A stretch of 64,000 nucleotides of DNA from an uncultured Christensenellaceae bacterium (GCA_910586945.1 CAJULO010000002.1:1-64000); one strand, 5' to 3'. Shown: positions 51,853-60,928, numbered from the stretch's first letter. Notes: generated by a model not told the origin, from the letters alone. Numbers and translations: made by a program.

Positions 51853-52376
51853 AAAAGATTTTATTTACAGGACAGGGCGGACAAGGCGTTTTGAGTATGG
51901 GACTTATGCTTACAGAAAGTGCTATGTATGCCGGCAAATGTGTAACATTTTTACCGTCATACGGAGTGGAAATGCGTGGTGGTCCGGCAAGTTGTGGCGT
52001 AACAATTGATGAAAAAGAAGTTGCTTCTCCGTTATGTGCAAATCCAGATATTTTAATCTGTATGAGTGAACGTGCTCTATTGGCACATAAGCAGCAGATA
52101 AAAAAAGATGGAATGATTTTAATCAATAGTTCTATTGTGCAAAATATTCCAAATGAAAAGAATATCTTTACGATTCCTGCAAATGATTTGGCAATTCAAG
52201 CAGGGAATGTAAAAGCGAGTAATATGGTCATGTTGGGATATTTAATTGCTTTAACATCCATTGTAAATGAAAAAAGTATTTATCTATGTTTACAAGAAAA
52301 ATTTGGGGCAAAGGAAAAAGTGCGTGTGGTCAATGAGCAGGCTTTTTTACTAGGCAAAAATTTTGCACAAAAGTGA
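51849..52376 (+). CDS. korC: 2-oxoacid:ferredoxin oxidoreductase gamma subunit
   Basis: A 175-residue subunit with the family start ILFTGQGGQGVLSMGLMLTE, and SYGVEMRGGPASCGVTIDEK near 36. The domain binds CoA or shields the active site in related enzymes. ATGA overlap with korB indicates coupling. A terminator follows, so the operon is complete at four genes. Confidence 0.9.
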   Translation: MKKILFTGQGGQGVLSMGLMLTESAMYAGKCVTFLPSYGVEMRGGPASCGVTIDEKEVASPLCANPDILICMSERALLAHKQQIKKDGMILINSSIVQNIPNEKNIFTIPANDLAIQAGNVKASNMVMLGYLIALTSIVNEKSIYLCLQEKFGAKEKVRVVNEQAFLLGKNFAQK

Positions 52377-52380
52377 TAAG

Positions 52381-52409
52381 AGTAGAGTAATATCACTCTA
52401 CTTTTTTTA
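52381..52409 (+). terminator. korDABC terminator
   Basis: Stem agtagagt / actctact (52381-52388 and 52395-52402) followed by seven T. Confidence 0.9.
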
Positions 52410-52437
52410 TGCTTAAAATGTTTAAAATTTTAAGCAT
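52409..52437. repeat. inverted repeat
   Basis: atgcttaaaat / attttaagcat (52409-52419 and 52427-52437), an 11-bp palindrome directly after the kor terminator. Role unknown; possibly an operator left from the pseudogene downstream. Confidence 0.5.
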
Positions 52438-52469
52438 AAAAAATACTTGGCTTAAAGTCAACTTTAAAT

Positions 52470-52508
52470 AATACACTCTCCTATATCATTTGTATAGGAG
52501 AGTGTATT
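52470..52508. repeat. 16-bp perfect inverted repeat at the start of a pseudogene
   Basis: aatacactctcctata / tataggagagtgtatt (52470-52485 and 52493-52508) with a 7-nt loop. Its right arm contains the GGAG ribosome site and abuts the ATG of the aldo/keto reductase remnant, so as RNA it would hide that site. Confidence 0.75.
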
Positions 52509-53105
52509 ATGAAAAATTATCTTTTAAACAATGATAAAAAAATACCTAGTTCTGCTTTTAGAATATTTTTGAAAGAAAACGATTTAAAGGAAAACTTTTT
52601 AGTGCTAAAAATTTTGATAAATTATTAACAAATAAAAAATATAATAGATGTTCCTGTAATTTGTGAAAGTGCAGTATTAAAGGATTTTAAGATGCTTATA
52701 GATATATTGATACAGAAAACGCATAGATGAATGAAAAAGTGCTTGGTCGTGCATGCAAAAGAGTGAATTTGTGCGTAAAAAATCTATTGCTAACTAAAAT
52801 TTGGCCAAGTATGTATAGAACACAGCTTGCTAAAAGGCAACTGAGGAAATATTCGGTTAGATACGCCTTATATTGATTTTATTGCTTTTACAACAAGGGA
52901 TATACAGTCTGCTAGAATTGTCATTGCTAAGGCAATAAATCTTATATATATTTGAGAAAATTATGCTATTTATGACTTTGCATTCCTTGCTGAAGAGACG
53001 GAAAGCTATTGCGAAACTTGACAAAAAGAAAACATATTCTCATGGAATTACAAATATGCAATTTGACTTTAATAATCAAGTTTAATAAAATTTATCAATG
53101 GAGAC
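52509..53105 (+). pseudogene. aldo/keto reductase remnant
   Basis: Pieces in different frames match an aldo/keto reductase: MKNYLLNNDKKIPSSAFRIF at the start (family: LNNG-K-IP-GFGTF), then DAYRYIDTENA (family: GYRHIDTA), then EKVLGRACKR, TKIWPSMYRTQLAKRQLRK, and IDFIAF. At least three frameshifts and several stops interrupt it, and the last ~200 bases are hardly recognisable. The total length is well below the ~840 bp of an intact gene, so deletions have also occurred. Inactive oxidoreductase gene. Confidence 0.8.
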
Positions 53106-53109
53106 ATAG

Positions 53110-53734
53110 ATGAAAGTTTTAATTAAAAATGGTAGTCTAAATGCAAATGGTTGTACATGTTCTGCTCTTACAGAAGTTATAAACACTTGAATGAACATGC
53201 TATTACACCAAAATTTATACAAGTTGGCAAAAAACCAACAGCTAGGTATATCTCATGTCAAAGCTATAGTATAACAGATAAATTTGTTTTTAATGATATT
53301 GTCAATACAATTACAGCAGTATAGATGCGTTTGATGGTATCATTGTTGCTTCGCTGTTTGTTATGCAAGTTCAACGGGAAAAATTACTGGACTTTAAGAT
53401 AGATTGCCTTAAATAAATGAAGAGAAAATGCATGAAAATGTTGCTATATCTGTTGTAAATTTGTTCCATATGGGGGGGCCATTGTCTCATTTGCTAAGTT
53501 AAATAAATATTTTACTATGACAAATATGTTTTTATTGGTATGCAGTATTGGAATATGATGTATGGATTTACACAAAATGATGTTCGGCGGAAGATGAAAG
53601 AGATATAAACAATGTATACTTTAGAAGAACATATGACATTTATTTTAAAGTGTATGGATTGTGGTAACAAAGCAGGTATTCCTTTACTACAGTATGAAGA
53701 ACATCTATGGACACATTTTGGTAATATAGAATAA
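53110..53734 (+). pseudogene. flavodoxin-family NAD(P)H-dependent FMN reductase remnant
   Basis: Starts MKVLIKNGSLNANGCTCSAL behind GGAGACAT. It continues in shifted frames as LNEHAITPKFIQVGKKPTA, TDKFVFNDIVN, DAFDGIIVAS, YASSTGKITGL, and SQYWN-like segments, and finishes with CMDCGNKAGIPLLQYEEHLW. This order matches flavodoxin-fold NAD(P)H-dependent FMN reductases of Clostridia. Several frameshifts and stops make it non-functional. It lay directly after the aldo/keto reductase, so the two probably formed one operon. Confidence 0.82.
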
Positions 53735-53786
53735 AGTTATAAAGTAAATTATTACTTTAAACTGTTAAGTTACGCATATAGCATAA

Positions 53787-53838
53787 AATACAAAAAATGT
53801 GCAATCTACCAAAATAGTAATTGCACATTTTTTGTATT
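53787..53838 (-). terminator. gerABC terminator
   Basis: A 19-bp perfect stem (53787-53805 and 53820-53838) with six consecutive A/T pairs, about 60 nt after the gerC stop on the minus strand. Confidence 0.8.
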
Positions 53839-53898
53839 TGCATAATTATTTTAGATAAAATTGAAAAGTAAAATTTGCAATTTTTTATTCAAAATTTA

Positions 53899-55131
53899 CT
53901 AATGTGAAGTTAAAAATTTTATATCAAAAACAGGACGAATATTTTGCAATAGAGTGCCATATTCTGCTTGATATTTGTCGTAATAACGTTTGTGAATACT
54001 ATCAATGACTTCAAAAATATCACAATTTGTCTGTCCGCTAATTTTTACAATTTCTGTTAAATTCTTATTGATTTTGTCTTCCATATTTTTTAATATAGCA
54101 TCTGGCACAATACTGTTTTTGGCAGTTTGTACTATGCTGGTACTCTTGTTGCTATCCTCTATACTCACTCTTCCTCTTATCTTAAAGTGGAGAACAGGCA
54201 CACCGTTTTCCATACGCACAGAGATATCTTTTTTTACAATATTAATTTTTATTTCATAATTTGCAAGTTCACCATCTATAACGGCATCTACATTTGCAAA
54301 AGCATAGTGAGTCTTTGTTTTAGCAATATTAAATGCTAGCGTTTGTTCAGAATTGAGTCGTCCAACTTGTTTACCATCATAAAATAAATCTGTTTGAGAG
54401 GCATCAATAATATCGGCACTATTTTCGCTATTGCTGCCTGCACTGCCGCCACCAGAACCACCACCAGAACCGCCACTGGATGAGTTACCAGATCCCCCTG
54501 TATTACTTCCGCTCCCACCGCTAGAATTGTCTGCTTCGGCGCGGACATCTAATGTTGGCAGATAGCCACTTTTTGCAGTGGAATAATATGCTTTAGCAAA
54601 TTCGCGAAGTGTGTTTACAGAGACAGAACCTGTCTTTTGTGCTTCAGAGGAAAGAACTTTTGTAATTGCATTTGCAGTTACTTCACCAATAGGGGATTGT
54701 GCCTTTAAAGTTTCACTTGCCTTTTGGTTGGAAGTGGATATAAGACAGGAATCTTCAACAATATCTTTTTCCAAAAAGTAGTTTAAGCCATCAAAGACAT
54801 TCGTTGTCAATATATCTTTTCCTAAAACAATCAAACGACAGTGTACAAGACTTGGATACCAACCAGTTTTTAAGTTGATTTTTGCAATTGCATCTCCAAA
54901 GGTTAGAATATTATCTACATATACATTGCTCGCCTTAACGCCATCTGCTTGATCTGGTACAGCAATTTGTGCTGTAACATCAAATTTTCCCTCTTCTTGT
55001 CCTTTATCTATCCCCACTGCTATAATAAATGAAGTTTTTTGAATATCCATTAAACCAAAATCATTTGTAAAAAATAGTAACAATAATAGTCCTATAATTG
55101 CAATAAAACTAAACATCCAAAACTTTTTCAT
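53899..55131 (-). CDS. gerAC: spore germination receptor C subunit (Ger(x)C family), atypical N-terminus
   Basis: A 410-residue protein. The N-terminal hydrophobic helix (about 5-22) leads into LMDIQKTSFIIAVGIDKGQE, equivalent to the EI-DLA-V-A-GID start of GerC. The C-terminal domain has the strands VLHFKIRGRVSIEDSN and a final helix. Two departures: there is no lipobox cysteine, so it would stay anchored by its helix, and a Gly/Ser-rich linker of ~35 residues (about 197-231) lies between domains. AAAGGAG lies before the ATG. It overlaps gerB by 23 nt. Confidence 0.85.
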   Translation of the reverse strand: MKKFWMFSFIAIIGLLLLLFFTNDFGLMDIQKTSFIIAVGIDKGQEEGKFDVTAQIAVPDQADGVKASNVYVDNILTFGDAIAKINLKTGWYPSLVHCRLIVLGKDILTTNVFDGLNYFLEKDIVEDSCLISTSNQKASETLKAQSPIGEVTANAITKVLSSEAQKTGSVSVNTLREFAKAYYSTAKSGYLPTLDVRAEADNSSGGSGSNTGGSGNSSSGGSGGGSGGGSAGSNSENSADIIDASQTDLFYDGKQVGRLNSEQTLAFNIAKTKTHYAFANVDAVIDGELANYEIKINIVKKDISVRMENGVPVLHFKIRGRVSIEDSNKSTSIVQTAKNSIVPDAILKNMEDKINKNLTEIVKISGQTNCDIFEVIDSIHKRYYDKYQAEYGTLLQNIRPVFDIKFLTSH

Positions 55132-56197
55132 CGGTGGTACTCCTTTCTTTTTTCAAAAAAATTGCACAAATTGGCAAAATATAAGCAAAAATACTGGCAA
55201 AAATCCAAAAATATTGGCTATAAAAGATTTGTATGGATGAAAAATCATAGGTAAACATCCAAATGAACAGCAATATAACAAAATTGATAATTGCACTTGC
55301 TAAAATATTGTTGCATTTTGGAAAAAGTTCTATCAGTCCATTTGAAGCAAACTGCAAAGGGACTATTGTATAAAAAACATGCACTAAAGTGAGTGTAAAA
55401 ACAAATACATAATCTACACGGCCGATAGAGGTAAATGCAGTAGTAAATTTAGCAATATGTGCAATAGAGTTTTGTCGTAAAATAGTTATATCACCGTACA
55501 AACCATAATAAATTGCCAAAAATAGCATTACACAGATGGCTCCAATACCGTAGCTAATACCAATCTTTAGAAAACTTTTCTTTTCATATTGAAAGTGTCC
55601 TAGAAAAAATAGAGGATATAAACAATCGGTATACCAACAACTAGAAATTAAATTTCCCTTAAATATGCCCAATTTACCTCCTCCAATCGGTAGTATGGAG
55701 GAAAAATTGATATTGGATAAACTTAAACCTATTATGGCAATAAAAGCAAATAAAAATATTGGCATACATAAATCTGCAACGCGACCAATTGTTTTCAATC
55801 CTTTTGAGCAAGCAAAGAAGCTTACAATAAAAAAGGGCATAAAATTGAAGTAGGTGTGTGTATTTTCATACAGTGTATTGATAACAAATGCCTTTTGCTC
55901 AGTAATCAGCATAAAACTAGAAAATAACAAAAATAAAATAAATATGATATAAATTATAGTAGCAATAATTTTACCAAATGTGTTTTGTAAAAGTTGGAAA
56001 AAAGTACAATCTGTTTTTTTGGATAACCACAACACAAATCCAATGACAATACCCTGCAAAATAAAGTTTATAGCGGCAGATAATACTACATCATTTTTTG
56101 CATAATAGGGCAAAATGGAAGGATACATAAGTAGTTTTGTAATTGGCATCATACCAATAAATAAAAAACAAATTTGTCTAAGTTTTATCTTGTTCAT
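55109..56197 (-). CDS. gerAB: spore germination receptor B subunit (GerAB family)
   Basis: A 362-residue integral membrane protein with about ten helices, of the amino acid/polyamine permease-like GerAB family that binds the germinant in the inner spore membrane. The start KLRQICFLFIGMMPITKLLM and LLTEQKAFVINTLYENTHTY-like segment near 108 fit the family. It overlaps gerA by 20 nt and gerC by 23 nt, as in other tricistronic ger operons. AAGGAG before ATG. Confidence 0.88.
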   Translation of the reverse strand: MNKIKLRQICFLFIGMMPITKLLMYPSILPYYAKNDVVLSAAINFILQGIVIGFVLWLSKKTDCTFFQLLQNTFGKIIATIIYIIFILFLLFSSFMLITEQKAFVINTLYENTHTYFNFMPFFIVSFFACSKGLKTIGRVADLCMPIFLFAFIAIIGLSLSNINFSSILPIGGGKLGIFKGNLISSCWYTDCLYPLFFLGHFQYEKKSFLKIGISYGIGAICVMLFLAIYYGLYGDITILRQNSIAHIAKFTTAFTSIGRVDYVFVFTLTLVHVFYTIVPLQFASNGLIELFPKCNNILASAIINFVILLFIWMFTYDFSSIQIFYSQYFWIFASIFAYILPICAIFLKKERSTTDEKVLDV

Positions 56198-57662
56198 TTT
56201 CCACTCCTTTTTTCTGTAACAAACGCTTTTTATTTTTACTTTTAAAGACAGCTGGTCTTTCCTTTAAGTCAAATAAATCAGCTTTGAATAAACTATCTTT
56301 TAAATCTTTTTTAACCAATGGGGCAAATGGAGCTAATAGAGGAGTTCCAAAGCTTTCCATTGTTAGCAATGCATATAAAATTAAAGCAATACCAAGCAAT
56401 ATTCCGAAAGTACCTATACTGCCTGCTAAAACCAAAAGAATTATACGAATAATGGAACTTGTTCCTACAAGTTCAGGTACAGCATAGGCGGAGATACCAC
56501 TAATTGCTACAATAATAATTGCTGGTGTAGAGACAATACCTGCTTTTACTGCCGTATCTCCAAGCACTAAAGCGCCAATGACAGATAAAGCTAAGGAGAC
56601 TTGTTTTGGCATTAAAATACTAGCCTCTAATAAAATTTCTAAGATGACTAACAAAAAAAAGAGTTCAATACTCGGTGAAAGTGGTATATTTTTTGTACTT
56701 GCAGAGATTGTCATCAGCAATCCAAAAGGAATCAGTTGTAACTTAAACAGCTGTGCTGCAACATAATATGCTGGTAAAAGAAGGGATATGAGTATAGCAA
56801 ACAGACGAATAAAGCGGCTAACTGTTGCGCGATAAGGACTGGCAAAATAATCTTGTGGGCCTTGAAAATCTTCCGCTATTAAATATGGAACTGTCAGAAC
56901 AATAGGGGAACCGTCTACAATGAGTCCAATTCTACCCTCTAATATCTTCGCACAAAATATATCTGGTTTTTCAGTCGTACCCACTTGTTTAAAGAGTGAA
57001 AGTGGTCGTGCCGTCAAAAATTTGCCGATATAGGAAGAGTCTACTACTTCATCAATTTCATAAGAGGCTATTTTATCTTTCACTTGTTGTACTATCTTTT
57101 TATTCGCAATACCACTTAGGTAGACTACAGCAATAGATGTTTGTGATTGTTTTCCGCATTGAATCATATCAAACTGTAGTTGTGCAGTTTTAAGACGTTT
57201 ACGTACTAAACCCATATTGATTTTAATATCTTCAATAAAACCTTCTCTGGGGCCTTTAATGGTCATAGAAGTTGGTGGTTCTGCAACAGAGCGTGAAGAT
57301 ATCTTTTTTGCTCCTAGGACAATTGCTCCCTGCAAATTATCAATTAAAAGTGCTACATTCCCTGCTAAAATTTTATTACAAATCGTGGTAACATCTTCTT
57401 CACAACTATTTTCAGGAAAATATAACTCTTTCATAGCATCTTCTAGCGTTGTGGGCGCATCTATTAAAGAGAGTGGTTTTGCAATTAAAGAACCTAAAAG
57501 TTCTTTATCTGTAATTTGGTCAATATAAATTGCTGTACAGAGTACATTATCTTTTGTATAAAATTGATAGGTTAAAATATCTTCTGCAGTCAAAATTTCT
57601 AAAATAGACTGTAAATTTTCTTTTAACTTTTTACCTAATGTTTTCTTCGTTTCGTTTTTCAT
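56178..57662 (-). CDS. gerAA: spore germination receptor A subunit (GerAA family)
   Basis: A 494-residue protein. A soluble N-terminal region (to about 265) carries the GerA/SpoVAF signatures ITDKELLGSLIAKPLSL near 60, SRSVAEPPTSMTIKGPREGF near 123, and LKTAQLQFDMIQCGKQSQTS near 155. Four to five membrane helices follow (about 280-460). The start is uncertain: ATG 57662 resembles relatives, and another ATG lies 33 bases upstream; neither has a good ribosome site. As a forespore gene it may use sigma-G, but I see no convincing consensus. Confidence 0.9.
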   Translation of the reverse strand: MKNETKKTLGKKLKENLQSILEILTAEDILTYQFYTKDNVLCTAIYIDQITDKELLGSLIAKPLSLIDAPTTLEDAMKELYFPENSCEEDVTTICNKILAGNVALLIDNLQGAIVLGAKKISSRSVAEPPTSMTIKGPREGFIEDIKINMGLVRKRLKTAQLQFDMIQCGKQSQTSIAVVYLSGIANKKIVQQVKDKIASYEIDEVVDSSYIGKFLTARPLSLFKQVGTTEKPDIFCAKILEGRIGLIVDGSPIVLTVPYLIAEDFQGPQDYFASPYRATVSRFIRLFAILISLLLPAYYVAAQLFKLQLIPFGLLMTISASTKNIPLSPSIELFFLLVILEILLEASILMPKQVSLALSVIGALVLGDTAVKAGIVSTPAIIIVAISGISAYAVPELVGTSSIIRIILLVLAGSIGTFGILLGIALILYALLTMESFGTPLLAPFAPLVKKDLKDSLFKADLFDLKERPAVFKSKNKKRLLQKKGVENEQDKT

Positions 57663-57700
57663 ATCATTATCTTGTGTACATTCATAAAAAATCATACATA

Positions 57701-57735
57701 AAAAAAAGAGAATGTATAAAACACTCTCTTTTTTT
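57701..57735 (-). terminator. terminator between spoIIE and gerA
   Basis: A 14-bp stem (57701-57714 and 57722-57735) with one G-U pair on the minus strand and T runs at both ends. It separates spoIIE from the germination operon. Confidence 0.85.
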
Positions 57736-57745
57736 GAATAAAATT

Positions 57746-60064
57746 TTAGGCAACTTTTTGTTCAAATAGACGAATTGCTACAGCAGTAATATCATCTGTT
57801 GCTACGCCATTTGTAAATTGCAAGGCACGATTGACAATTGTATCTACTAAATGTTGTGGATTGCTAGGGGATAGGGTGGAAAGATAGGTGGCAATATCAA
57901 TACTAGAACCAAATGCTGAGGTGACACCGTCGCTTAAGAATAACAATATATCTCCAGATTGCATTTCTCGCACTAAAATGGTGGGATGTACACCATCTAA
58001 AATGCCAAGAGGTAAGGATTCACTACATAACATTTCAATTTGCTTTTGTACAAACAAAAAGGCAAGGGGAGAGCCAATTTTAATGATGTCTGCTCTGCCA
58101 CTTTCCAAATTGATAGTTGCCATATCAATACATGCAAAGCTTTCATTTTGTCCAGTATTTAGCAGTCCGTTTACTGTATTCAAAATTGTATCACTCTGCA
58201 TACCAGCACGATAAAAACTTTCAATTAAATTTAAGGCAAGGTCGCTTACTTCTCGTGCTTGTTGTCCGCTGCCCATACCGTCTGCTAATGCACATAAAAA
58301 TGTCTTTTCATTGATGCGCGTAATAGAATGTGTATCTCCACTCACTGTTTCTCCGTTTTTTGTTGCACTTGCAATGCCGAATAGGGCATCAAATTTAGGA
58401 CGCTTTTTAAAACGGAAACAGAGTGTCTTTTCATTGATATATTGTTTATCAACTAGAGTCAACGGAAAGGCAAATTGCTCTTCTAGCAACTGTAATAGTC
58501 GATCATTTTCTATATTTTGTTGTATACTAATGAGTAACTCTATAGGGTTTTTATGAAAGATAATATCAGTGCATACAATACCATGTTTTGCTAAGTGCTG
58601 TTGAATTTGTCTCTCTTGTTGTAACTGCGTCGATAGTGGACTGCCATGTTCTAAAGCAAGTTCACGCAGCACTTCACTAACATTCTTGGAATAGCTAGCA
58701 ATCATTTCTCTTGCTTGCTTTTCGTGTTCAAGTTCAAGATTTTGTTTTTTATACTCTATCAGCATTTTGTTTAAGCTAAATATTAGGGCAGTAGTATTAT
58801 AGCAGTTGTTACTCAATACATTTGGAATATCAATTATACCTACTTTACCATTTCTACAGCCTATCTCTATCAGTTGTGTAAGACTTTCCTCTCGTATCTC
58901 TTTATGGCATGCATTTAAATTTTCGCAACTCATACAACATTCAGATTTAAGTTGATGCAGTATGGCATGTTGCATTGCAATAGGATTGTTTTCATAGTGT
59001 TCAAGACCTAGAAAAGAGCACTCTATTTCACGAAAGGCAGCGGATATTTCATATAATCGTTCAGCAACTTGTATGCGGTTATGGTTGATACTTGCACGAA
59101 TAAGGGGGCGTTCATGAAATTGTCGCCATCTTTTGCTTAAAAAGGCAATAAAATTATTTGGAATTAGGGCAAATAAGATGCAAGGTATGACAATCGCCAT
59201 AAGCGTCCAATAGGTGCTAGAAAGTTTCCATATAGTGTTGAATGGAACTTGTCCAATCAGTTGTGATAGAATATATACGGAGAAGGCAATTATTGCAAGA
59301 GCAGTTGTTGCTAAAGCTCTATGAAAGGACATACAGAGTAAAATTGTTACAGTGTATAGAGCATAATAGGCAATTTCTTGTGCCTGTAGACTACCATTTT
59401 GTAGACTCTGTAAAATAGCCAATGGAACTGCAAGAGTTAAAGCGGTGAATACTGCATTGCTATTTTTTGAAAGATAACAAGCAAAGAGTAGCACAAATAG
59501 CGTAAAGGCGAGATAAACAGTACTACTTATAGCATTTATCATTCCCATTGCAACAAAAATAAAGGAGCAGGCTGTAAAGACAAGCTCATCAATGGACGGT
59601 TGTGACTTATTTAATTTTGTAAATAAAAATTTACAAGCAAGGATAAATAGAAAAGTTGTCACAAATAGGATACTTGCATATAAACTAACTTTTATGTAAT
59701 TATGTAAAACAAATTGTCCATAAATCCAAAAGAACGGAGTAAGTGCTATCAAGATAATGGGAACAATAAAGAAGCGAATTTCACGCTTAAGGTATTTAAA
59801 GAGTAAAAATATGCCACATAAAAACAAGCTTTGCAGAATATATGCAATATAGCCAACGGGAGCAATAAATAGCGCAATCGTGCCAGCAAGTAGATAGAGA
59901 ATGCTGCTATCGAGTAGCGGTAAGCCACAAAATAATAAAGCTATGTATAAAGCTATAGAAAAAGGGATGGCATCTGTTGCAGTAAAATTTAAAAACAGCA
60001 TACATAGACCTAAAATAGAGTATAAAATTACTGTATTATAGCTATATTTTAGTTTTGTAAACAT
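57746..60064 (-). CDS. spoIIE: stage II sporulation protein E, PP2C phosphatase
   Basis: A 772-residue membrane phosphatase that dephosphorylates SpoIIAA, releasing sigma-F in the forespore, and acts at the polar septum. About ten membrane helices fill residues ~1-310, a regulatory region follows, and the PP2C/SpoIIE domain covers the last ~220. Its metal-binding Asp lies in FLCALADGMGSGQQAREVSD near 590, and other conserved parts include DIMATINLESGRADIIKIGS-like and GDILLFLSDGVTSAFG near 710. ATG 60064 has AAAGGAG 11 bases upstream. Regulated by Spo0A in relatives; matching sites are upstream. Confidence 0.95.
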   Translation of the reverse strand: MFTKLKYSYNTVILYSILGLCMLFLNFTATDAIPFSIALYIALLFCGLPLLDSSILYLLAGTIALFIAPVGYIAYILQSLFLCGIFLLFKYLKREIRFFIVPIILIALTPFFWIYGQFVLHNYIKVSLYASILFVTTFLFILACKFLFTKLNKSQPSIDELVFTACSFIFVAMGMINAISSTVYLAFTLFVLLFACYLSKNSNAVFTALTLAVPLAILQSLQNGSLQAQEIAYYALYTVTILLCMSFHRALATTALAIIAFSVYILSQLIGQVPFNTIWKLSSTYWTLMAIVIPCILFALIPNNFIAFLSKRWRQFHERPLIRASINHNRIQVAERLYEISAAFREIECSFLGLEHYENNPIAMQHAILHQLKSECCMSCENLNACHKEIREESLTQLIEIGCRNGKVGIIDIPNVLSNNCYNTTALIFSLNKMLIEYKKQNLELEHEKQAREMIASYSKNVSEVLRELALEHGSPLSTQLQQERQIQQHLAKHGIVCTDIIFHKNPIELLISIQQNIENDRLLQLLEEQFAFPLTLVDKQYINEKTLCFRFKKRPKFDALFGIASATKNGETVSGDTHSITRINEKTFLCALADGMGSGQQAREVSDLALNLIESFYRAGMQSDTILNTVNGLLNTGQNESFACIDMATINLESGRADIIKIGSPLAFLFVQKQIEMLCSESLPLGILDGVHPTILVREMQSGDILLFLSDGVTSAFGSSIDIATYLSTLSPSNPQHLVDTIVNRALQFTNGVATDDITAVAIRLFEQKVA

Positions 60065-60103
60065 TATCAGTTGTACTCCTTTCAATAATCTTTTTACTAG
60101 CAT

Positions 60104-60163
60104 ACCATAGTCGGTGGTTGTAATTTTGTCTAAATGTGCAATCTTTTGCAGGATTACGACAAA
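60104..60163 (-). promoter_or_regulatory. spoIIE promoter with two Spo0A-box-like sites
   Basis: On the minus strand, TAGACA (60127-60132), a 17-bp spacer, and TATGGT (60104-60109). TTTGTCGTAA (minus strand, 60154-60163) and TTTGTCTAAA (plus strand, 60125-60134) each match the Spo0A core TGTCGAA in six of seven bases. The second overlaps the -35. Confidence 0.65.
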
Positions 60164-60216
60164 AAATAAAATCTATATTTTTTCATAAAAAATCCAGAAA
60201 AAAATAAAAAAATTTA

Positions 60217-60245
60217 TTGACAAAATAAAGGGAAAATGCTAAACT
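60217..60245 (+). promoter_or_regulatory. rpsL-rpsG-fusA promoter
   Basis: TTGACA (60217-60222), 17 bp, TAAACT (60240-60245) in TGCTAAACT. The ~90-nt leader can form agatat/atatct and cttcaaa/tttgaag hairpins. Confidence 0.8.
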
Positions 60246-60344
60246 AAATTAGTATAGATATAGCTGAATATCTATTTCAATTACGCTTCAAAAATTGTGT
60301 AAGGGCAGTGTTTGAAGTATAGCAATCTTTATAAGGAGGAAGGA

Positions 60345-60716
60345 ATGCCTACAATCAATCAGTTAATTAAACATGGCAGAGAACGCAGAGAGTACAAAAG
60401 TAAGACACCTATTATGAGTCAATGTCCACAAAAAAGAGGAGTATGTCTTTCAGTAACAACAACATCTCCTAAAAAACCAAACTCTGCACTTCGCAAAATT
60501 GCAAGAATTCGTTTGACGAATAAGCAAGAGGGTACAGTGTATATTCCAGGGGAAGGACATAACTTGAATGAACACAGTTCTGTACTGATTCGTGGCGGTC
60601 GTGTGCGTGATTTACCTGGTGTGCGTTACCATGTTATCCGTGGAGCACTAGACACTGCTGGGGTTGCCAAAAGAAAGCAATCTCGTTCAAAATATGGTGC
60701 AAAACGCCCTAAATAA
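60345..60716 (+). CDS. rpsL: 30S ribosomal protein S12
   Basis: A 123-residue decoding-centre protein. It begins PTINQLIKHGRERREYKSKT. The conserved loop TTTSPKKPNSALRKIARIRL has Lys at positions 43 and 44, the streptomycin-sensitive wild-type form. GEGHNLNEHSSVLIRGGRVRD and DLPGVRYHVIRGALDTAGV follow. AAGGAGG lies before this ATG; an in-frame ATG 33 bases upstream lies in the leader. First gene of the str operon. Confidence 0.97.
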   Translation: MPTINQLIKHGRERREYKSKTPIMSQCPQKRGVCLSVTTTSPKKPNSALRKIARIRLTNKQEGTVYIPGEGHNLNEHSSVLIRGGRVRDLPGVRYHVIRGALDTAGVAKRKQSRSKYGAKRPK

Positions 60717-60740
60717 GCAAGAGTTAAAAGAAAGTAGCAA

Positions 60741-60902
60741 AGTTGAATGAAAAATTCCTACTTATTCAAAACTATATTTCATAGTTCCCTTATATAGAAT
60801 AAAGTAGGGCAGTATGCTAATATTGGTTAGCAGAAGATTCGCTACCACATGTAAAGCGTGTGGCAAGTGATAGCTATACTCAATAAGGGGATAATTCCCT
60901 TA
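60741..60902 (+). ncRNA. structured rpsL-rpsG intercistronic RNA
   Basis: Within a 212-nt gap, cccttat (60787-60793) can pair with ataaggg (60883-60889). This encloses ccacat/gtgtgg and outer tagc/gcta pairings. Alternatively taaggg (60884-60889) pairs with ccctta (60897-60902), just before the rpsG ribosome site. The two states exclude each other. A role in S7 feedback is plausible. Confidence 0.5.
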
Positions 60903-60928
60903 CTAAAAATTTTTAAAGGAGAATGATT

